Shown one piece after another: positions 1 to 8,667 of a stretch of 64,000 bases of DNA. Source of the stretch: Solirubrobacter phytolaccae (GTDB lineage: Bacteria; Actinomycetota; Thermoleophilia; Solirubrobacterales; Solirubrobacteraceae); NCBI RefSeq assembly GCF_027587195.1, contig NZ_JAPDDP010000031.1, positions 1-64,000 on the forward strand, written 5' to 3'. Numbering within the stretch: position 1 is the stretch's first letter; every line of letters starts with the position of its first letter. The notes below the pieces were generated by a model, which was given only the letters and a program-made list of their open reading frames with translations, made no database searches and was not told the origin of the DNA. Both the position numbers and the translations under genes were made by a program.

Positions 1-975
1 GACGTCGATCGGCTCGGCCGTGGTCAGCGCGCTGGTGGTGTGGTCGATGACCTCGTCCGCGCCGCCACCGTTAGCCGCCGCCGACGAGCCGCTGCCGCCG
101 GCCGGCCCCGTGCCGCGCGTCGCCGCGCCGCCCGTGGTCGCCGCCGAGCCGTTGCTCGCGCCGTTGCCGTTCGCCTCGTTCCGCCCGTTCGCGCGGGCGT
201 ATGTCGTGGTGCCACCACCGGTCGTCACTGCCGTGGCCGCGTCGAGCAGGTGCTCGGCGCGGTCCGCGCGGGCTTCGGCGTCCGCGGCGCGGGCCTCGGC
301 GTCGACCGCCGCGCGGCGGGCCTCGCGACCCTCCGCCACGGCCGCCGCCGCCTGGTCGTACGCCGCACGGATGCGGGCGTTCGCGTCGGCTGCGGCGTTC
401 TCGGCCTGCTCCGTTGCCTGCTCACCGGCCGAGCGCACGCGGTCGCGCGCCACACGGGCGCGACGCTCGCGGTCGCCGGCACGACGGGCGCGGGTACGCG
501 CGTCGTCGAGCAGCTCTTCGGCCTTCGAAGCACGGCGCTCGGCCGCCGACACGGCACGCTCCAACGCGGCCACCTGGCGCTCCAGAGCGAGCTCGCGCCC
601 CTCGGCCTCGACCAGCGCGTCGTTGACGGCGCGGGGCACGGCCTGGGGTGCGCGCTGCTCAACCGCCGGGCGAGCCGAACGGGCCGGACGGCGGCGTGGG
701 CCGGAGCGGTGAGGCTCCAGGCCGGCGGCACGCACGGCGGCGTCGAACGACCCGTCGAACGGGCGCTTCGCGGCGTTGGTGGACGGCCAGATTCCGTCGC
801 GGTACCGGTCGGCGCGCCATTCCTGCGCGCGCCAGCGGGCCAGCGACGGGTTCCAGTCGGCCGAGCACGGCGGTTCGCCGTAGAGCTCGTTCCACTCGGT
901 GATCTTCTCGATGATGGTCTCGCGGGTCCAGCGCGTCACTCGACGCCCGCCCGCGGAATTCGCGGACGGGGGCAT
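1..975 (-). CDS. HNH-associated-repeat / coiled-coil protein, 3' end beyond window
   Basis: The frame is open for 325 codons from an ATG at 975 down to base 1, so the C-terminus lies outside the window. A GGAG Shine-Dalgarno sits 5 nt before the ATG. Residues about 14-75 resemble the homing-endonuclease-associated (HNH) repeat, a small DNA-binding module: TRETIIEKITEWNELYGEP, a later IWPSTNAAK, and a closing AAGL. Residues about 105-225 are a long Ala/Glu/Arg coiled coil. From about 230 the chain is low-complexity Gly/Ser/Asn/Thr. I see no HNH nuclease motif in the visible part. A structural or DNA-associated role is likely, but the function is unknown. A second possible start is the GTG at codon 13. 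Confidence 0.72.
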   Translation of the reverse strand, partial: MPPSANSAGGRRVTRWTRETIIEKITEWNELYGEPPCSADWNPSLARWRAQEWRADRYRDGIWPSTNAAKRPFDGSFDAAVRAAGLEPHRSGPRRRPARSARPAVEQRAPQAVPRAVNDALVEAEGRELALERQVAALERAVSAAERRASKAEELLDDARTRARRAGDRERRARVARDRVRSAGEQATEQAENAAADANARIRAAYDQAAAAVAEGREARRAAVDAEARAADAEARADRAEHLLDAATAVTTGGGTTTYARANGRNEANGNGASNGSAATTGGAATRGTGPAGGSGSSAAANGGGADEVIDHTTSALTTAEPIDV

Positions 976-990
976 GTGCGCTCCGTTCCG

Positions 991-1119
991 CTAGTAGCCG
1001 GGCGGCAGGTCGATATTGAGCAGAGCCGCCTCGACACGCATGCCGGCCGCGCTCGCCCACGTCGACGTACCCGTGGACACGGGCCGCTGGAAGGCGTGGG
1101 TGTAGGCGGTGCAACGCAT
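991..1119 (-). CDS. Small ORF, 42 aa, upstream of the HNH-repeat gene
   Basis: A short frame beginning MRCTAYTHAFQRPVS and ending IDLPPGY stops 15 nt before the ATG of the HNH-repeat gene, and the Shine-Dalgarno of that gene lies in the gap. Its third positions are nearly all G or C, as in the surrounding real genes. No Shine-Dalgarno is obvious before its own ATG, so translation could be leaderless. It has no membrane segment and no motif I recognise. It may be a genuine small gene in an operon with the HNH-repeat gene, or a leader peptide. It could also be chance, because long open frames are common at this GC content. Confidence 0.35.
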   Translation of the reverse strand: MRCTAYTHAFQRPVSTGTSTWASAAGMRVEAALLNIDLPPGY

Positions 1120-1203
1120 CGGTACGAAGCAAAGTACCGCTCCCGGACCGATCCGTCCAGCCTGCACGGCCAAAAAGGTTCGAACCCTGCCACCCTCATC
1201 GCC

Positions 1204-1953
1204 ATGCCGGAAGCCGAGCCCACGCAGCTCGCTCCTGGGGTCCACCGCCTCGGGAACGAGTACGTCAACTGCTACCTGCTCGAAGAGGGCAACGAGCTCA
1301 CCCTCGTCGACGGGGGCTTCCCCGCGTTCCGGCACCAGCTGGAGGACTACCTGCAGTCACGCGGACGCAGGACCAGCGACATCACCGCCGTGATCTTGAC
1401 GCACGCGCACAGCGACCACGTCGGGATGGTCGAGGGCGTTCGCCGTGACGCGCCCGCCACCGTGCACGTGCACGCCGACGACGCGGAGATGGCCAAGACG
1501 GGCAAGTCGCACCCCCGCGAAGGCTCGATCCTGCCCTACCTGCGCTACCCCGCGCTCTACAAGCTCTTCCTGGTCGCGGGCAAGAGCGGCGGCGCCCGCA
1601 CGCCCGACATCGAAGCCGTGACCACCTTTGACGGCGAAATCGACCTCGACGTCCCCGGCCGCCCGCGCGTGATCCCCACGCCCGGCCACTCCCCCGGCCA
1701 CGTCGCCTTCCACCTGCCCGAGCACGGCGTGCTGATCGCCGGCGACGCGCTGTGCACGTACAACCCGCTGACCGGCAAGCGCGGCCCGCAGCTGATGCCG
1801 AAGGCGTTCGCCGCCGACGCGCGCCAGGCCACGGCCAGCCTCGAGGCGCTCGAGCGCATCGACGCCACGCTCACGCTGTTCGGCCACGGCGAGCCGTGGA
1901 CGGACTCTCCGAAGGTCGCGGTCGAGCAGGCCCGTGAGCGAGGCCTCACTTGA
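1204..1953 (+). CDS. Metallo-beta-lactamase fold hydrolase
   Basis: A 249-residue cytoplasmic enzyme of the metallo-beta-lactamase superfamily. The dinuclear metal site is complete: THAHSDH at residues 66-72, His162 in TPGHSPGH, Asp181 in IAGDALC and His228 in FGHGEP. The family hydrolyses thioesters, lactones, phosphodiesters or beta-lactams, and the substrate here cannot be told from sequence. The ATG at 1204 is chosen because the fold begins right after it (APGVHRLGNEYVN). The open frame reaches far upstream only because stops are rare in this GC-rich DNA. Its end overlaps the start of the next gene by 20 nt. Confidence 0.9.
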   Translation: MPEAEPTQLAPGVHRLGNEYVNCYLLEEGNELTLVDGGFPAFRHQLEDYLQSRGRRTSDITAVILTHAHSDHVGMVEGVRRDAPATVHVHADDAEMAKTGKSHPREGSILPYLRYPALYKLFLVAGKSGGARTPDIEAVTTFDGEIDLDVPGRPRVIPTPGHSPGHVAFHLPEHGVLIAGDALCTYNPLTGKRGPQLMPKAFAADARQATASLEALERIDATLTLFGHGEPWTDSPKVAVEQARERGLT

Positions 1954-3022
1954 CCCGCCTATCCTGGACACCCGGCGCGAGGTCGCGCCCGCGCACGTGA
2001 GCACGGACACGCCCACCTCAGAGCCCGCCCTCATGGCGGTCCCGGACCCGGCCGAACCCGCAGCCCCACAGGGCCGCGGCCGCCGGAACCTGCTTCCGAT
2101 CCTCGGCATCCTCGTCTCGGTCCTGTCGCTCGCCGGGGTCGTCTGGTGGGCGACCAAGCAGGAGGCCCCGACCTTCCCGAGCACGCCCGGCCAGATCACG
2201 GCGCTGATCGGGGCGATCGCCCTCTACGCGCTCGCCACGGTCGTCAGAGCCGAACGCTGGGAGCGCCTGATGAAGGACGAAGGCGCGACACCCAAGCGCT
2301 CGGACATGTACATGCTCACCGTGATCGGCTACATGGGCAACAACGTCCTGCCGGCGCGCGCCGGCGACGCGATCCGCGTCTTCCTCGCCGCGCCGCGCGC
2401 GAACACGTCCAAGCGCACCGTCGTCGGGACGCTGGTCGCCGAGCGCCTGCTCGACGTCGCGGTCCTGCTCGTCCTGTTCGTCGCGGTCGGCTACGGCCTG
2501 CTCGGCGAGGTCGGCGGGAACTCGGTCGAGCTGATCGCGATCATCGCCGTCGCCGCGATCGCCGCCGCCGCGGTCGGCTGGCGCTTCATCCGCCGCAACG
2601 AGCGGGTGCACGGCCTGCTCGCCCCGCTCGCGTCGGCCACGCTCGGCCTCCGTCGCGGCCGTCACGGCCTGGAGCTGCTGGCCTTGACGATCCTGATCTG
2701 GGCGATCGAGACGGGCGTGTGGATGTCCACCGGCGCCGCCGTCGGCTTCAACATGGACCCGATCGAAGGCATGTACATGGTCGCGCTCGCCAGCGTGTTC
2801 TCCATGATCCCGAGCGGGCCGGGGTACGCCGGAACGCAGGACGCCGCCGTCGCCACCGGCGTCAAGGCGCTGGGCGGGACGGGCGGCACCGCCGTCTCCT
2901 ACATGCTGATGTTGCGCTTCGTGATCGTCGTCCCGATCACGATCCTGGGTCTGATCTTGCTGGTCGCCCGCTACGGCGGGATCAAGAACCTGCGCGCCGC
3001 GCGCGCCGAGGCCCGGAGCTAA
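1934..3022 (+). CDS. Flippase-like / LPG-synthase transmembrane domain protein
   Basis: A 362-residue integral membrane protein with about eight hydrophobic segments after a 50-residue hydrophilic lead. It matches the lysylphosphatidylglycerol-synthase transmembrane (UPF0104, flippase-like) family in layout and in segments such as GYMGNNVLPARAGDAIR and VFSMIPSGPGYAGTQDA. It lacks the C-terminal acyltransferase of true MprF, so a lipid- or polyprenyl-linked sugar translocation role is more likely than lysyl-PG synthesis. The GTG start at 1934 lies inside the previous gene, and an ATG at 2033 is a possible alternative. It sits 7 nt before the Agl23-type gene, so the two are probably one operon serving a surface glycolipid or glycoprotein. 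Confidence 0.85.
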   Translation: MSEASLDPPILDTRREVAPAHVSTDTPTSEPALMAVPDPAEPAAPQGRGRRNLLPILGILVSVLSLAGVVWWATKQEAPTFPSTPGQITALIGAIALYALATVVRAERWERLMKDEGATPKRSDMYMLTVIGYMGNNVLPARAGDAIRVFLAAPRANTSKRTVVGTLVAERLLDVAVLLVLFVAVGYGLLGEVGGNSVELIAIIAVAAIAAAAVGWRFIRRNERVHGLLAPLASATLGLRRGRHGLELLALTILIWAIETGVWMSTGAAVGFNMDPIEGMYMVALASVFSMIPSGPGYAGTQDAAVATGVKALGGTGGTAVSYMLMLRFVIVVPITILGLILLVARYGGIKNLRAARAEARS

Positions 3023-3029
3023 CCAGACG

Positions 3030-4658
3030 ATGACCGACATCGCCGCCGATCGCCCGTTCACCACCACGGCCGAGGACCCGCCCGCGCGGACGCGCCGTCG
3101 CAGCGTGAAGCAGTGGTTCGCGGACCAGGACAAGCGCGAGCTCAGCGTCTGGGCCGTGATCCTCGTCCTCGGCCTGATCGTGCGCTTCATCGCCCTCGGC
3201 GAGCGCGCGTTCCACCACGACGAGAGCCAGGACGCGTACTTCTCGTACCTGTTCCGCCAGACCGGCGACTACGAGTACAACCCGCTCCTGCACGGCCCGT
3301 TCCGGTTCTACCTGACGGCGCTGATGTACGTCGTGTTCGGCGACACGGACTTCACCGCCCGCCTCGCCCCCGCCCTGATGGGCGCGGCGATGATCCCGAT
3401 GTGCTGGGGCCTGCGCAACCAGCTCGGCCGCGTCGCCGCGGCCGTCGCCGCCGTCTTCCTCGCCTTCGGCCCGAGCTTCCTGTACTTCAGCCGCTTCGCC
3501 CGCGAGGACATCTACTTCGCGTCGCTCACGCTTGCGCTGATCGTTGTGATCTGGCGCGGGATCGACCATCCGCGGCGGTACCACCCGGCGCTGATCGGCA
3601 TCCTGCTCGCGCTGCTGTTCGCGACCAAGGAGTCCACGTTCATCACGCTCTTCGCGATGGGCACGTTCTTCATCTTCGCCTTCGTGATCCCGGAGTGGCG
3701 GCGTGCGCTCATCCGCGCGCTCACCATCCCGGGCTGGGACGGCTGGGGCTGGTTCGTGGCGGCGTTCGCGATCGTCTACACGCTCACGTTCACGACCTTC
3801 CTGACCCACCCGAGTGGGATCAGCGGCATCTACGACGGCCTGGACTACTGGCTCGGCCAGCACGGCGTCAAGCGCGGCAACGAGCCGTTCGAGTTCTACA
3901 CGTGGATCCTGACCACGATCGAGTGGCCGATGCTGATCCTCGGCGCGATCGGGGCGGTGCCGCTGTGGAAGCGCAACTCGATGTTCGCCGCGTTCCTGGT
4001 CTGGTACTTCGTCGTCAGCTTCGGCGTCTACTCGTGGGCGGGCGAGAAGTTCGCGTGGCTCGTGCTGCACCCGCTGCTGCCGGTGATCCTGCTCGCCGGC
4101 GTCGGCCTGCAGGCGATCTGGCAGGCGCGTGGTGCCTGGCGCGTGGTCGGCGGCGCGGTCGCCGCCGTCGCGATCGTGTACGTGGCGCTCAGCTCGTGGT
4201 GGGTCAACCACGACCGTGGCGCCGACCCGCGCGAGTTCCTCGTCTCCACGCAGTCCTCCGAGCAGGTCAAGCAGGTCGCCGACCAGGTGCACGCGCTCGC
4301 CGAGAGCCGCGGGCCGGGCGCCCCGCCGCTGACCGTGACGGTGGACTCCGCCGAGGGCGCGACGTTCCCGTACGCGTGGTACTTCCGCCACCTGCAGGCC
4401 GGCTACATCGACTACCAGCAGGCCAACGCCCAGCCCCCGACCGCCGACGTGCTCGTGCTCACCGACGCGAGCAAGGCGCGGATGGAGCAGGCGGGCCAGC
4501 TCGCCACGTACAACGGCCGCCAGTTCGACTTCCGCGTCTGGTGGGTCCGTGAGCGCGACAAGTACCTGAGCGTCGGCAACTACTTCCGCTACGTCACCGA
4601 GCGCAAGACGTGGAACGAGACGGGCGGGATGAAGGAGTGGCTCTACATCAAGCGGTGA
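3030..4658 (+). CDS. Agl23-type membrane protein (TIGR03663 family)
   Basis: A 542-residue polytopic membrane protein resembling dolichyl-phosphate-mannose-protein mannosyltransferases (GT39/GT83-like). The first periplasmic loop carries HHDESQDAYF followed by YEYNPLLHGPF, the position where GT-C enzymes hold their catalytic acidic residues. The segment RFAREDIYFAS and a C-terminal soluble part are typical of the TIGR03663 (flippase-activity-associated Agl23) family. That family was defined by its frequent occurrence near TIGR03662 proteins, and such a gene follows here on the other strand. A GGAG Shine-Dalgarno lies 11 nt before the ATG. The two convergent genes overlap by 11 bp. The donor and acceptor are unknown. 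Confidence 0.85.
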   Translation: MTDIAADRPFTTTAEDPPARTRRRSVKQWFADQDKRELSVWAVILVLGLIVRFIALGERAFHHDESQDAYFSYLFRQTGDYEYNPLLHGPFRFYLTALMYVVFGDTDFTARLAPALMGAAMIPMCWGLRNQLGRVAAAVAAVFLAFGPSFLYFSRFAREDIYFASLTLALIVVIWRGIDHPRRYHPALIGILLALLFATKESTFITLFAMGTFFIFAFVIPEWRRALIRALTIPGWDGWGWFVAAFAIVYTLTFTTFLTHPSGISGIYDGLDYWLGQHGVKRGNEPFEFYTWILTTIEWPMLILGAIGAVPLWKRNSMFAAFLVWYFVVSFGVYSWAGEKFAWLVLHPLLPVILLAGVGLQAIWQARGAWRVVGGAVAAVAIVYVALSSWWVNHDRGADPREFLVSTQSSEQVKQVADQVHALAESRGPGAPPLTVTVDSAEGATFPYAWYFRHLQAGYIDYQQANAQPPTADVLVLTDASKARMEQAGQLATYNGRQFDFRVWWVRERDKYLSVGNYFRYVTERKTWNETGGMKEWLYIKR

Positions 4659-6852
4659 TCCGCCAGACGGTCGTGCCGTCGGCGGAGAACACGCGCTCGC
4701 CGAGCTGGTCCCACTTCGGCGTGCCCGCGTCGCCGTAGGTGGTCTGCTCGATCGGTCCGACCACGACGTAGTCGACCCCGTAGCGGCCCAGCAACTCCCG
4801 GGCCTGCGCGGGGTCGGCGGTCTGGTAGAGCGTCTGGACGTCGGTCTTGCGTGGACCGGGGTCGTGCTGCCACTGCACCTCGTGGCCCTCCCAGCCCATC
4901 ACGGTCTGGCGGCCGCTGAAGGTGGAGATGCGGGCGTGGCCGAACGCGCTGTAGTCGTCGCCGACCGCCTCGAGCACGACCGCGTCGCCGTCCGTGTTGT
5001 CGCGGATCCACGCGATCGCGGCCGGGTCACCCGGGGAGTTGGCCTTCAGCCAGCGCAGGCCGTCGAGCGTCGGGCCGTTCGCGTAGCCGCCGGTGCGCGC
5101 GTAGCCGCCCGCGTACGGGTAGACGAGCCCGAGCACGAGGAGCACGGCCATCGCGCTGGCCCACACCGGCCAGGTCCAGCGCGGGAGCCACGCCGCCGCC
5201 CACGGCAGCGCCACGCCGGCCGCGAGGCCGAGCACGAGGTACGCCTGATAGCCCGACTTGAAGACGGTGTTCATGCGCTCGAGCGCGCTGTTGTCGAACG
5301 CGTCGCGCAGGTACAGCAGCTCGGGGATCACCAGCAGCGCCATGCCGCCCGCCACGAGCAGCCACAGAAAGCGCGCGGGCTGCGAGAGGCCGCGGTCCAG
5401 CGCCGCGAAGACGCCGACCAGCATCCCGACGGCGACGAGTGCCGCACCCGTCAGGTGCTCCCCCGCGAGCAGGACGCCGAAGAGCAGCGCCGCGGCGAGC
5501 CCCCAGCCCACCCAGCGCCACGTGTGGCGGGCATCGATCAGCCGGCGCAGGAACAGGCCGAAGAGCGGCCACAGCAGGATCCCGTAGATCAGCGCCATGT
5601 CCCCGAGCCAGTGCTTGAAGTCGCGGCGGGTCTCGACGACGCCGATGATGCCGTCGCGCGACTCGGGCTTGAAGTCGAGCACGAACGGGAGGATCAGCGC
5701 GATGCTCGCCACGAGCACGATGCCGAGCCAGACGACCGCGTACGCCGTCCGCCCCTTGGCCTCCGGCGTCCGCAGCCAGATCACCACGGACGCGGCCAGC
5801 AGCCCCGCGGCGACCGGGTACGACCACGAGTTGATCGCGTACAGCATCCCGATCGCGAGCGCGGCCGCCAGCGCCTCGCTGACCGAGCGCCAGAGCGCGT
5901 CCCCACGCGGGCCGGCGAGCGCGATCTGCATCGCGAAGGCGATCGCGAGGACCGTGAACGGCAGCGCGATCACGTGCGCGTGCAGGTCGCCGAGGATGAA
6001 CGAGAACGACGGGAACTCGTTGATCGTGTCGGGGATCACGCGCGAGGGGTCGAACCACGCGAAGTCCTTCGGCGGGTCCTCGGCGCGAATCCAGGCGCGG
6101 ACGCCCGCGAGGTTGCCGAGGATCGCCACCAGCGCGGCGGCGACGAGGCCCGCGAGCACCGGTCCACCACGCGGCGCGCGGTCGCCCAGGGCGGCGCGCG
6201 CGGCGGCCCAGAGCGTGCCGGAGAACGTGTAGACGGCGGTCGCCGTCAGCGCCAGCACGAGGCCCCAGGCGAGCAGGTAGCCCGCGTCCGGCCGCAGCCC
6301 GAGCAGCTGCAGCGGCCACGCGAGGACGACGTGCCCGAGGTAGTAGTAGTTGAGCGTCTCGCCGCTCATCCACGGGTCGTGCGGCGGGAAGCTGTCGCTC
6401 GCGTTGATCGCGGTGATGAACGCCATGTCCATCGGCTTCTCGGTGTTCCAGACGTCGGGCGCGAAGCCCGCGAAGACGGCGCCGAGCGCGAAGGTGGCGG
6501 CGAAGACGAGCTCCGCGCCCCAGAACAGCCGCCGGCGCACCGGGTCCTCGGGCAGCGCGAGCCGGCGTAGGCGCTTTGAGCGCGACTCGGGGTCCAGCGA
6601 GCGCAGCCGCAGGCCGACGAGCACGCTGGTGATGCCGAACAGGACGAGCACGCCGACGATCAGCGGCGTGCCGTAGGGCGCGATGCCCAGGGCGCCCGCG
6701 ATCCAGATCAGCCACGTGACCAGCAGCAGCCCGAGGATCTTGGAGAAGCCGAGCCCGGCGCCCGGGAGGCGGCCGAGGACGAGCGCGGTCAGCGGTGTGG
6801 CCGCAAGGCCCACCACTTCAACGACGGCGAAGAGCCCGAGTGCGTCCAGCAT
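4648..6852 (-). CDS. DUF2298 / Chlor_Arch_YYY membrane protein (TIGR03662)
   Basis: A 734-residue, very hydrophobic protein with a dozen or more transmembrane segments and a soluble C-terminus of about 150 residues. It holds the family-defining YYYxG motif (LNYYYLGHVV) soon after a PHDPWMSGETL loop. It also has the conserved loop PDTINEFPSFSFILGDLHAH and an ERMNTVFKSGYQ segment. It is a single-copy form without TPR repeats. The family is of unknown function and is found mainly in archaea and Chloroflexi, usually with TIGR03663 proteins, so the gene pair here fits the described association. It is divergent from the enolase-like gene with only 29 bp between the two starts. Confidence 0.88.
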   Translation of the reverse strand: MLDALGLFAVVEVVGLAATPLTALVLGRLPGAGLGFSKILGLLLVTWLIWIAGALGIAPYGTPLIVGVLVLFGITSVLVGLRLRSLDPESRSKRLRRLALPEDPVRRRLFWGAELVFAATFALGAVFAGFAPDVWNTEKPMDMAFITAINASDSFPPHDPWMSGETLNYYYLGHVVLAWPLQLLGLRPDAGYLLAWGLVLALTATAVYTFSGTLWAAARAALGDRAPRGGPVLAGLVAAALVAILGNLAGVRAWIRAEDPPKDFAWFDPSRVIPDTINEFPSFSFILGDLHAHVIALPFTVLAIAFAMQIALAGPRGDALWRSVSEALAAALAIGMLYAINSWSYPVAAGLLAASVVIWLRTPEAKGRTAYAVVWLGIVLVASIALILPFVLDFKPESRDGIIGVVETRRDFKHWLGDMALIYGILLWPLFGLFLRRLIDARHTWRWVGWGLAAALLFGVLLAGEHLTGAALVAVGMLVGVFAALDRGLSQPARFLWLLVAGGMALLVIPELLYLRDAFDNSALERMNTVFKSGYQAYLVLGLAAGVALPWAAAWLPRWTWPVWASAMAVLLVLGLVYPYAGGYARTGGYANGPTLDGLRWLKANSPGDPAAIAWIRDNTDGDAVVLEAVGDDYSAFGHARISTFSGRQTVMGWEGHEVQWQHDPGPRKTDVQTLYQTADPAQARELLGRYGVDYVVVGPIEQTTYGDAGTPKWDQLGERVFSADGTTVWRITA

Positions 6853-6881
6853 CGCGGTCGCGGAGGGTACCGTCCTCAGGC

Positions 6882-7958
6882 ATGGCGCTCTATGACGCGA
6901 TTGCCGAACTGCCGCTGAAAGTCGACTCCTACTCCCTGGAGCGGCTGGCCCGGATGGTCTCCTCCGGGTTCGAGCGGGTCTCCACCGTCTACGCGCTGGA
7001 GGGCGGCGGCGAGACCGGCAAGGGCGAGGACGTGACCTACGAGGCGCCGGCCCAGGAGGCGCAGCTCGCGGCCGGCCCGGTGCTCGAGCTGGCGGGCGAG
7101 TGGACCTTCGACTCGTTCTCCGAGCACCTCGGTGGGTTGGACACGTTCCCGGGCTACACGCCCGAGCAGCCCGTCTACCGCTCCTACCGGCGCTGGGGCC
7201 TGGAGTCCGCGGCGCTGGACCTCGCGCTGCGCCAGGCGGGGAAGTCGCTGCACGAGGTGCTGGGCCGCGAGGTGCAGCCGGTGACGTTCGTCGTGTCGAG
7301 CCGTATGGGCGAGCCGCCGACGCTCGACCCGGTCACGCGCCGGCTCGCGCGCTACCCGGACATCCGCTTCAAGCTCGACGGCACGCCGGACTGGAGCGAC
7401 GAGCTGATCGAGGGCCTGGTCAAGACCGGCGCCGTCGACTCGATCGACTTCAAGGGCGCCTACAAGGGCACGGTCGTCGACGTGGACACCGACCCGGCCT
7501 TCTACCGCAAGATCGCCGAGACGTTCCCGGACGCGTGGCTCGAGGACCCCGACCTCGACGACGAGGCCGCGCTGAAGGCGCTCGCCCCGTTCCAGGACCG
7601 GATCACGTGGGACGCGCCGATCCACTCCGTCGAGGACATCCTGGCCCGCAAGGTGATCCCCCGAACGGTGAATCTGAAGCCGTCGCGGTTCGGCAGCGTC
7701 AAGGCCCTGTTCGAGGCCTACGAGTTCTGCGAGCAGCGCGGGATGGGCGCGTACGGCGGCGGCCAGTACGAGCTCGGCGTGGGTCGCGGGCACGTGCAGC
7801 TGCTCGCCGCGATCTTCCACCCGCACGCGCCGAACGACATCGCGCCGGGCGGCTACGACGACCTCGATCCCGAGCCGGGGCTCCCGCACTCGCCGCTGGA
7901 CGTCGATCCGGCGCCCGTGGGATTCCGGAGGAACAGTGATGACGCGCCAGCGGCATGA
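6882..7958 (+). CDS. Enolase-superfamily enzyme (mandelate racemase/muconate lactonizing-like)
   Basis: A 358-residue protein of the enolase superfamily. In order it shows a capping domain with the YRRWGLESAALDLALRQAG helix, the strand IRFKLDGTP, a lysine-bearing SIDFKGAYKG strand, and the metal ligands in AWLEDPDLDD and ITWDAPIHS. The C-terminal strand RTVNLKPSRFG precedes a GMGAYGGGQYELG substrate loop. These enzymes remove a proton alpha to a carboxylate, as in racemases, epimerases and dehydratases. The subgroup is not clear, and dipeptide epimerase or o-succinylbenzoate synthase-like are the nearest guesses. I chose the ATG at 6882 because homology starts there. A hairpin follows the stop. 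Confidence 0.82.
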   Translation: MALYDAIAELPLKVDSYSLERLARMVSSGFERVSTVYALEGGGETGKGEDVTYEAPAQEAQLAAGPVLELAGEWTFDSFSEHLGGLDTFPGYTPEQPVYRSYRRWGLESAALDLALRQAGKSLHEVLGREVQPVTFVVSSRMGEPPTLDPVTRRLARYPDIRFKLDGTPDWSDELIEGLVKTGAVDSIDFKGAYKGTVVDVDTDPAFYRKIAETFPDAWLEDPDLDDEAALKALAPFQDRITWDAPIHSVEDILARKVIPRTVNLKPSRFGSVKALFEAYEFCEQRGMGAYGGGQYELGVGRGHVQLLAAIFHPHAPNDIAPGGYDDLDPEPGLPHSPLDVDPAPVGFRRNSDDAPAA

Positions 7959-7960
7959 GA

Positions 7961-7982
7961 GTCAATCCGCGAAGCGATTGAC
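7961..7982 (+). terminator. Hairpin at gene end with repeated core
   Basis: The sequence GTCAATCCGCGAAGCG continues into ATTGAC. It forms a 6-bp stem, a bulged C, a 3-bp CGC/GCG stem and a GAA loop. It starts two bases after the enolase-like gene ends and stops 17 bp before the next ATG. No T-run follows, so it may be a weak terminator, an mRNA end-stabiliser or a repeated element. The 14-base core ATCCGCGAAGCGAT recurs at 9676-9689. Confidence 0.45.
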
Positions 7983-7999
7983 CGTAGACTGAGAGACCC

Positions 8000-8632
8000 A
8001 TGCCGCCCAAGCCCCGCCAGGTCCGCATCGAATCCAAATCGGCGATGAACGCCATGCAGCAGTTGGAGCAGCGCTCCGACGAGGAGCTGCAGAAGGAAAC
8101 GCGCTTCAAGGCCGCCGCGCAGGCCATCCTCGGCACCCGCGCGGCCGAGCGGATGGACGCGGAGCAGGCCCGCGTGCACTTCCGGGCCGCGATCGCCGCC
8201 GCCCGCCCCCAGGAGCGCCTGCAGCTGCGGCGCATGGCCGAGGCGTCGCTCGCGCTCGCCGAGCGCCGCCCGGGTGATCTGAAGGCCGCGACGGAGAAGC
8301 TCGGCGGCACGCCGCCGACCAACCGTCAGCTGCTGATGCTGCGGGTCATGGGCATCATCGCGCCGCCCAAGAGCGCCGGTCTGCCGCGCCGAATCGGCGG
8401 CATCGTGCTCGTGCTGCTGTTCATCATCGGCGTGATCGCGCTCGGCACGGGCATCGTCACGCTGATCTCGCTGCCGTTCGGCGGCGGTCTCGGCAGCGCG
8501 CGGTGGTTCTACGGCTTCCTGCTCGTGCTCGTGGTCCTCGGCGTGCTGGCCGTCCTCGGCCGGCGCCGGCAGCGGACCGCGCGGGCCAAGGTGGCCGAGC
8601 AGCGCGCGTCCATGTACGGCGGCAAGCGGTAG
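8000..8632 (+). CDS. Hypothetical membrane protein with soluble N-terminus
   Basis: A 210-residue protein with a basic, Ala/Glu-rich helical N-terminus (about residues 1-115) and two hydrophobic segments (about 133-160 and 169-190) close to the C-terminus, then a basic tail. I recognise no domain. The helical part, with repeated Arg/Glu/Ala, looks like two or three helices and would face the cytoplasm if the C-terminal hairpin anchors it. A GAGAG Shine-Dalgarno lies just before the ATG. It stands 35 bp before the sigma-factor gene and might share its transcript. Nothing in it suggests an anti-sigma factor, since there is no zinc-binding Cys/His set. Confidence 0.72.
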   Translation: MPPKPRQVRIESKSAMNAMQQLEQRSDEELQKETRFKAAAQAILGTRAAERMDAEQARVHFRAAIAAARPQERLQLRRMAEASLALAERRPGDLKAATEKLGGTPPTNRQLLMLRVMGIIAPPKSAGLPRRIGGIVLVLLFIIGVIALGTGIVTLISLPFGGGLGSARWFYGFLLVLVVLGVLAVLGRRRQRTARAKVAEQRASMYGGKR

Positions 8633-8667
8633 CTCACAGATCGGGCAGCACGGCCGTTACACCGGTT

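Noticed and set aside
1177-1186. GGTTCGAACC resembling a tRNA T-loop
   Set aside because: No T-stem, anticodon arm or acceptor stem can be built on either strand. It is only a short palindrome.
40-1953. 637-codon open frame on the + strand over the first 2 kb
   Set aside because: Only the part after 1204 has protein-like content (metallo-beta-lactamase fold). The rest is an Arg/Gly-rich shadow of the - strand HNH-repeat gene.
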